Below are positions 59,362 through 64,000 of a stretch of 64,000 nt of DNA, piece after piece. A program made the position numbers and the translations under genes. The notes below the pieces were generated by a model. That model did not search any database, was not told where the DNA came from, and was given only the letters and a program-made list of their open reading frames with translations. Within the stretch, counting starts at the first letter, position 1. Each line of letters opens with the position of its first letter. Location: the NCBI RefSeq assembly GCF_004332115.1, contig NZ_SJPA01000003.1, positions 62,001-126,000 on the forward strand, read 5' to 3'. This stretch comes from Chlorobium sp. N1. GTDB taxonomy: Bacteria > Bacteroidota > Chlorobiia > Chlorobiales > Chlorobiaceae.

Positions 59362-60711
59362 TTACATGAGCGGCGCGTTCGTGGTCTCGCCTGAACCTGC
59401 CACGAGGATGCTGCGGTCGTCGAGCTTGGCCTTCAGGAGGCTGACCTCGGCGAGGAAGTTCGCCATCTCGGCCTTGACGACGATCCTCGAGGAGGTCTTC
59501 CTGAGCTGGGTGAGCGGATTGAGGTGCTTGCCGTTGTGGATGATGCGGAAGTCGAGGTGCGCGCCGGTCGAGTTGCCGGTCGAGCCCACGTAGCCGATGA
59601 TGTCGCCCTGCTTGACCCTCGCTCCGTAGCGGGTCTTCACGGCGTAGCGGCTGAGGTGGAGGTACTGCGAGTGGTACCCGCCGGGATGGGAGAGGGTGAT
59701 CATGTTGCCGGCTCCGCCCTTGGGGCCCTTGAAGATGACCTTGCCGGCCGCGGTGGCGCGTACCGGGGTGCCGGTCGGGGCCGCCAGGTCGACGCCGCCG
59801 TGGAAGTGCCGGGTGCGGAAGATCGGGTGGACGCGGTAGCCGAACAGGCTGGAGACCCGGCGGTAGCGGCAGGGTGCGGCGAAGCGCGCGATGCGCTCGA
59901 CCGAGCGGCCCCGTTCGTCGTAGTAGCCCTCTTCGCCTTTTGCGTTCATGTAGCGGTAGGCGCTGTAGGTCGTGCCTGCGAGGGTGAGCTCGACGGCCAG
60001 GATCCTGCCGCTGCTGATGAACGAGTCCTCAAGCCACTGCTCCTCGAAGAGGACGCGGTAGGTGCTGCCGGGCGGGATGTCGCGGCGGAAGTCCACGCGC
60101 GAGGAGAGCAGCTTCTTCATGCCTGGCAGCAGGCCGGCGCGTCCCCGTGCGCTGAGCGAGGTGGAGAGGTTCTGCTCGACCATGCCTTCGAGCGCCACGG
60201 TGCGGGTACTGTACTCCTTCATCTCCTTTTCGGCGTGGAAGGCCTCTTCGGCGCTTCCGCGGGCGACATGGATCACGGTTGCGCGGTCCTGGTAGTAGGA
60301 GAAGCGCAGGAGGGTGCCGTCGAGGTCTTTTTCGGTCTCGTAGGCTTTGCCGGGCCGCAGCGAGCGGGGGCTGAACTTGCCTTTCAGCTGCTGGCTGATT
60401 TCGTGGATCTGAAGGGGAGTGATGCCCTGGGCCCTGAGAATGGTGTAGATCGACTGGCCGGACTTTACGGTGTGGTTCTCGATGTTCGTCTCTGTTTCCT
60501 GGGGCGTCTCGTCGATCCGGACGGTCTCCGAGGCACCGGTGACGCCGAGCTCGTCGACGTAGCCGCTGAAGCCGGGAATGAGGGTGTAGGCGAAAAAGAC
60601 CGCCACGAGGGTTCCTGCAAGGAACGGCAGCCAGAAGGCGGGGGTTGTGTTCTTTCTGATAGGTGTCAGCCAGGCTGAAATGTTCCGTACTAACTCATGG
60701 AGGAGGTGCAT
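59362..60711 (-). CDS. M23 family metallopeptidase with LysM-like domain
   Basis: 449 residues, envelope peptidase acting on peptidoglycan crosslinks. An N-terminal membrane segment lies near residues 25-45 (WLPFLAGTLVAVFFAYTLIP). A LysM/OapA-like part follows (HTVKSGQSIYTILRAQGITP near residue 60). The M23 domain has HFHGGVDLAAPTGTPVRAT near residue 305 with the zinc ligands His and Asp, and HSQYLHLSRYAV. The usual final HxH reads HLD (TGAHLDFRI near residue 390). Convergent with arfB. Confidence 0.88.
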   Translation of the reverse strand: MHLLHELVRNISAWLTPIRKNTTPAFWLPFLAGTLVAVFFAYTLIPGFSGYVDELGVTGASETVRIDETPQETETNIENHTVKSGQSIYTILRAQGITPLQIHEISQQLKGKFSPRSLRPGKAYETEKDLDGTLLRFSYYQDRATVIHVARGSAEEAFHAEKEMKEYSTRTVALEGMVEQNLSTSLSARGRAGLLPGMKKLLSSRVDFRRDIPPGSTYRVLFEEQWLEDSFISSGRILAVELTLAGTTYSAYRYMNAKGEEGYYDERGRSVERIARFAAPCRYRRVSSLFGYRVHPIFRTRHFHGGVDLAAPTGTPVRATAAGKVIFKGPKGGAGNMITLSHPGGYHSQYLHLSRYAVKTRYGARVKQGDIIGYVGSTGNSTGAHLDFRIIHNGKHLNPLTQLRKTSSRIVVKAEMANFLAEVSLLKAKLDDRSILVAGSGETTNAPLM

Positions 60712-60845
60712 AGGGTCTCGTTCGGTCTCTCGGGCACACCGGGCGCCGGTAATTTCTGGGGGTTGCGGTAATTTACTATTTTATTTCCACACATGGAACT
60801 CCCGGCGCCTTTTTGATGCGGGAACCCTTATCCGGAGCGATGCGG

Positions 60846-61586
60846 ATGACGACGACAAGCGAAGGCCCGGGGATGATTCCGGGGATCTACCACTACTGCG
60901 ACCGCTGGTGCCGGCGATGCCCGTTCACGGCCCGCTGCCTCCAGTTCCGCCTCGATTCCGAAAAGGCGGAGGGCCATACGGCGCTCGAGGGGCTCGACAT
61001 CTTCGGCGTGCCGTTCTGGCAGGAGCTCGCCCTCGGGATGGAGCGCGCTTCGCGCCTGATCCGCGATGCGGTTTCCGCGGCCGAGGATAGCCGGGGGGAG
61101 GGTGCCGACCCGGCCCCGCCGGAACCGGTCATGGCGCCCGCACGGCGGAGCGCGAGGGAGCATCCCGCTTCCCGGGCGGCGCTCGCCTATGCCGGCATGG
61201 CCGACGGGTGGTTTATGGAGGCGGAACGGGAAAAGCCCGTTTCAGGCTCCATGGAGGCCGTCGAGGTCATCCGCCACTACCGCTACCTGATCTATGCGAA
61301 GGTCGTGCGTGCCGTCGACGGCAGGAACCACGCCCTTTCGCGCGAGGATCCGGGGGCCGGGAGAGATTCCGACGGCTCGGCCAAGATCGCCCTGCTCTCG
61401 ATCGACCGCTCGATCGGCGCCTGGAGCATCCTCTACGGGGATCATCCCGGCAAGGAAGACCGCACGCTCTCGATCCTGCTGCACCTCGACCGGCTCCGTC
61501 GTTCGCTGGAGCTCGTCTTTCCCGACGCCCGGGCCTTCCAGCGCCCCGGTTTCGATACCGAACCTTCTTCATCCGCCAACCCCTAA
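60846..61586 (+). CDS. Protein of unknown function with a four-Cys motif
   Basis: 246 residues from ATG 60846, chosen because GGAG lies 8 bases upstream; ATGs at 60840 and 60816 are in frame. A conserved-looking N-terminal block is [20 protein letters not shown] near residue 14, with four cysteines that could bind a metal. The rest is helical, with a Pro/Ala linker near residue 85 and [18 protein letters not shown]-like sequence near residue 180. I recall similar CDRWCxRCPF proteins in Bacteroidota as hypothetical. DUF4438 starts 11 bp downstream, so they may be co-transcribed. Confidence 0.8.
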   Translation: MTTTSEGPGMIPGIYHYCDRWCRRCPFTARCLQFRLDSEKAEGHTALEGLDIFGVPFWQELALGMERASRLIRDAVSAAEDSRGEGADPAPPEPVMAPARRSAREHPASRAALAYAGMADGWFMEAEREKPVSGSMEAVEVIRHYRYLIYAKVVRAVDGRNHALSREDPGAGRDSDGSAKIALLSIDRSIGAWSILYGDHPGKEDRTLSILLHLDRLRRSLELVFPDARAFQRPGFDTEPSSSANP

Positions 61587-61597
61587 AGCGCAGTACC

Positions 61598-62521
61598 ATG
61601 CTCAACACCAACGCAGACCGCCTCGTCGAATTCCTTCTCCAGTGCCACCCCGGCCAGCCGCGTACCCGCGGAAGCTGGGAGGTCGACCACCAGGGTGTCC
61701 CCTTCATCCTCCCCTCCATCGGCGGCATCACGCTCAATGTCCAGGCCGGCGATTCCGCATTCGGCTGGCAGGGCGACCATGTCGAGCCGGGAGTCAGCTG
61801 CACGGCCGATACCCAGAAGCCCTTCGAACACCCCAACGTGGGCCTGCAGATCTACTCCTGCGCCGGGAACCTCGCCACAGTGGCCACCGGTGAGGCCAAG
61901 GGCGCCGAGGGCCGCGTGCTCGGCCACCACGGCGGCTCCGAGCACGTCATCGTCGATTTCCCGCGCGAAGTGAAGGAGCAGCTGCTCTACAGCGACACCA
62001 TCATCATCCGGGGCCGCGGCCAGGGGCTGCAGCTTACCGGCCATCCCCAGGTCGCGCTCTTCAACCTCGATCCCGACCTGCTCGGGAAGATGAAGATCAA
62101 AGAGGCTCCCGACGGGGTGCTCGAGGTGCCGGTGACGACGCTGGTTCCTCCGGTCTGCATGGGTTCGGGCATCGGCTCGGCGCATGTGGCGAAGGGCGAC
62201 TACGACATCATGACGAGCGATCCGGAAACGGTCGCCGAGTACGGGCTCGACCGCATCCGCCTCGGTGACTTCGTCGCGCTCATGGACCACGACAACCGCT
62301 ACGGGCGTGCCTACCGGCGCGGCGCGGTGAGCATCGGCATCGTCGTGCACAGCGACTGCCGCGAGGCGGGCCATGGGCCCGGCGTCACCACCCTCATGAC
62401 CGCCGCGTCGCCCCTCATCCGCCCTGTCGTCGATCCCGAGGCCAACATCGCCGACCGGCTCGGGTTCGGCACCCGGCTCAAGGGCGGCTCGAAAGGCCCG
62501 AAACGCGGGAAGGGGAAGTGA
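61598..62521 (+). CDS. DUF4438 domain-containing protein
   Basis: 307 residues from ATG 61598 ([15 protein letters not shown]). It matches DUF4438 throughout: [53 protein letters not shown] near residue 97, then VGIRG-like [14 protein letters not shown] and [20 protein letters not shown]. The many Gly, His and Asp residues suggest a metal-dependent or beta-rich enzyme, but no activity is known. It follows the four-Cys protein by 11 bp. Confidence 0.8.
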   Translation: MLNTNADRLVEFLLQCHPGQPRTRGSWEVDHQGVPFILPSIGGITLNVQAGDSAFGWQGDHVEPGVSCTADTQKPFEHPNVGLQIYSCAGNLATVATGEAKGAEGRVLGHHGGSEHVIVDFPREVKEQLLYSDTIIIRGRGQGLQLTGHPQVALFNLDPDLLGKMKIKEAPDGVLEVPVTTLVPPVCMGSGIGSAHVAKGDYDIMTSDPETVAEYGLDRIRLGDFVALMDHDNRYGRAYRRGAVSIGIVVHSDCREAGHGPGVTTLMTAASPLIRPVVDPEANIADRLGFGTRLKGGSKGPKRGKGK

Positions 62522-62616
62522 GAAGAGACTGAATTTTTTCCGCTTCCGTACGGTTATAGGTTTTTCCCCCTTGTGCAGTCGTATCGCAACATCAACATCA
62601 CAAAGGAGAGAGTCTC

Positions 62617-63036
62617 ATGGCCATGAAACTGTACGGAAGGGATCCCCTGAAGCTCTTCGAAGACGTGTTCAACGAGCGCGTGTCGCCGTTCTTCTCATCG
62701 ATCGTCGCCCCGGACTTCAAGGTCGACGTCAGCGAGGACGAGAACGCCGTCTTCATCGAGGCCGACATGCCGGGCATGAAGAAGGAGGACGTGCACGTCA
62801 AGATGGAGGACGACGTGCTCTGCATCCATGCGGAGCGCGAGCAGAGTGAGGAGGAGAAGAAGAAGGGCTATCACCGGATCGAACGCAGCTGGGGCAGCCT
62901 GTCGCGCAGCTTCACGCTCGGCGACAACGTCGACGAGGAGAACATCGACGCGCACTACGACAACGGCGTCCTGAAGATCAGGGTGCCGAAGAAGGAGCCG
63001 GAACCGAAACGCGGTACCGAGATCGCGGTGAAGTAG
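62617..63036 (+). CDS. Small heat-shock protein (Hsp20)
   Basis: 139 residues. The alpha-crystallin domain runs from PDFKVDVSEDENAVFIEADM near residue 32 through KIRVPKKEP near residue 120. The DMPGMKKEDVHVKMEDDVL block is diagnostic. The C-terminus contains TEIAVK, a candidate I-x-V anchor for oligomer assembly. AAAGGAGAG precedes the ATG. No CIRCE palindrome is seen in the 95-bp upstream gap, so regulation is not by the HrcA element visible here. Confidence 0.94.
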   Translation: MAMKLYGRDPLKLFEDVFNERVSPFFSSIVAPDFKVDVSEDENAVFIEADMPGMKKEDVHVKMEDDVLCIHAEREQSEEEKKKGYHRIERSWGSLSRSFTLGDNVDEENIDAHYDNGVLKIRVPKKEPEPKRGTEIAVK

Positions 63037-63060
63037 CAGGGCCTCTTCGGCCGGAAACGA

Positions 63061-63091
63061 GAAAACCCTCCGCAGTGGAGGGTTTTCCTTT
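63061..63091. terminator. Bidirectional terminator between hsp20 and bchE
   Basis: A perfect 11-bp stem (63061-63071 with 63077-63087), a 5-base loop, and T-rich bases 63083-63091; A residues at the left arm make it work in both directions. It lies between convergent genes. Confidence 0.88.
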
Positions 63092-63115
63092 TTCCTGTTC
63101 CGCAGTCCTGCAGGA

Positions 63116-64000
63116 TCAGCAGTTGCGGATGGTGGAGTCCTGGCGGTCCTTGATCGTCGACTCGTCGAACTCGTCCCATTCGTGCTCGTCGTGCTCGCGC
63201 TGGTAGCCCGCCTCCTTGAGGCCGAAGCTCATGTCGGCGACCATTTCCGGACGCAGTTCCTTGAGGTTCTTCACCTCTTCCTCGGTGAGGATCCTCGACT
63301 TGTCGAAACCGAGGTCGATCTCGAGCTTGCGGTTCTTGGTTTTCACGCGGTCGATGTCGTAGAAGCGCTTGGTGAGGGTCGTCTGCGCGAAGGCCTTGAG
63401 ACAGCCGAGCATGTACTTGCGCACATACGGATCCTTGATCCAGGGGTAGCCGAAGAAGGTCTTGCGGGCGTAGAAGCGTCCGTAGGACTTCAGCACGCCC
63501 TTCAGCACGTCCTCGCGCTCCATGTTGTCCGGCTTGATGATCGGCGAGACGAAGTTGTACTTCGAGTAGTCGCGGACCTCGACGCGGTCGCCGAGTTCCT
63601 TGAAGAGGTCGGAGAACGGCCAGGGGGTGTAGATGGTCCAGTTGGCCATGTCGGGATCCCAGTCCTTGCAGAGCTGGTAGGTCTCCTCGATGGTCTCCGG
63701 GGTCTCGTGCTCGAGGCCCATCACGAACTGCGCCTCGGCCACGATGCCGTTCTTCTGGAGCAGCTTGATGGCCAGCTTGTTCTCCTCGATGGTGGTCTCC
63801 TTGCGGAAACGGTTCAGGTTCATCTGGCTGGCAGCCTCGGTGCCGAGCGAGACGTGCACGAGGCCCGCCTTGCGGAAGAACGGCAGGAGGTCGGCATCAC
63901 GCATGATGTCGGTCACGCGGGTGTTGATGCCCCAGGTGACGTCGAGCTTGCGGTCGATCAGCTCCTGGCAGAGCGATACGAACTTCTGCTTGTTGATCGT
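63116..64000 (-). CDS. bchE: Mg-protoporphyrin IX monomethyl ester anaerobic cyclase BchE, 3' part
   Basis: Oxygen-independent cyclase that closes ring E of bacteriochlorophyll using a radical SAM cluster and cobalamin. The frame runs off the right edge, so the N-terminal B12 domain and CxxxCxxC motif lie outside. The visible 294 residues contain DVTWGINTRVTDIMRDADL, LVHVSLGTEAASQMNLNRF, VAEAQFVMGLEHETPETIEE and WTIYTPWPFSDLF, all typical of BchE. A terminator lies just beyond its stop. A BchE paralogue (BchQ/BchR-like) cannot be excluded entirely, but length and motif favour BchE. Confidence 0.88.
   Translation of the reverse strand, partial: TINKQKFVSLCQELIDRKLDVTWGINTRVTDIMRDADLLPFFRKAGLVHVSLGTEAASQMNLNRFRKETTIEENKLAIKLLQKNGIVAEAQFVMGLEHETPETIEETYQLCKDWDPDMANWTIYTPWPFSDLFKELGDRVEVRDYSKYNFVSPIIKPDNMEREDVLKGVLKSYGRFYARKTFFGYPWIKDPYVRKYMLGCLKAFAQTTLTKRFYDIDRVKTKNRKLEIDLGFDKSRILTEEEVKNLKELRPEMVADMSFGLKEAGYQREHDEHEWDEFDESTIKDRQDSTIRNC

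Noticed and set aside
62522-62616. CIRCE heat-shock element upstream of hsp20
   Set aside because: The TTAGCACTC-N9-GAGTGCTAA pattern is not present.

Overview
The window is a piece of a green sulfur bacterial (Chlorobiaceae) chromosome. The evidence is the dark-operative protochlorophyllide reductase genes bchN-bchB-bchL, bchJ, a bacteriochlorophyll synthase, an oxygen-independent cyclase (bchE), a separately encoded Chlorobi-type lipid A and LPS gene set, and r-protein genes with Chlorobi-like lengths. The visibly high G+C would suit Chlorobium (Pelodictyon) luteolum or a close relative; the species is inferred, not shown.

Bases 1-18490 are one same-strand str-S10-spc-alpha run: fusA (5' end outside the window), tuf, rpsJ, rplC, rplD, rplW, rplB, rpsS, rplV, rpsC, rplP, rpmC, rpsQ, rplN, tRNA-Gly(UCC), rplX, rplE, rpsN, rpsH, rplF, rplR, rpsE, rpmD, rplO, secY, map, infA, rpmJ, rpsM, rpsK, rpsD, rpoA, rplQ. 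A strong intrinsic terminator separates tuf from rpsJ. A tRNA gene sits between rplN and rplX. A second terminator closes the run after rplQ.

Bases 18500-25300 hold rsmG, a nucleotide-sugar pyrophosphorylase with an unusual signature, cysS, a decayed toxin-antitoxin locus, a TfoX-like protein, and engB-purA-thiamine-binding protein. Bases 25387-31670 are a photosynthesis-pigment block: bchNBL on the plus strand ends at a terminator and converges with bchJ, which is coupled by an ATGA overlap to a large Ig-like lipoprotein. Bases 31795-42064 are a dense plus-strand run: glgA, gmhB, hemW, a DUF2723 membrane glycosyltransferase, lpxA, a ROK kinase, comF, rsmE and an AI-2E/PerM transporter. This run combines polysaccharide and envelope functions.

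Bases 42195-44522 (minus) carry ndk, a peroxiredoxin and a CorC/HlyC-type protein. A divergent promoter region with symmetric half-sites precedes a TPR/CHAT-like lipoprotein. Then come a RodZ-like protein and a sulfur/Fe-S group (cysK, nifS, nifU-like, miaB). The next group is bchG with a phytol-kinase-like gene, lpxH and hisG. The rest is mixed: a carotenoid-type glycosyltransferase, a WD40 protein, a cold-shock protein, a HAD hydrolase, arfB, an M23 peptidase, two proteins of unknown function, hsp20, and the 3' part of bchE on the minus strand.

No CRISPR array, rRNA, intact insertion sequence or prophage is visible. The window looks like core chromosome with two small toxin-antitoxin relics. 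I saw no clearly new multi-gene system. The best leads are the tRNA inside the spc operon, the TPR/CHAT-like lipoprotein with its operator-like promoter, the bchJ-lipoprotein coupling, and enzymes that lack family signature residues.
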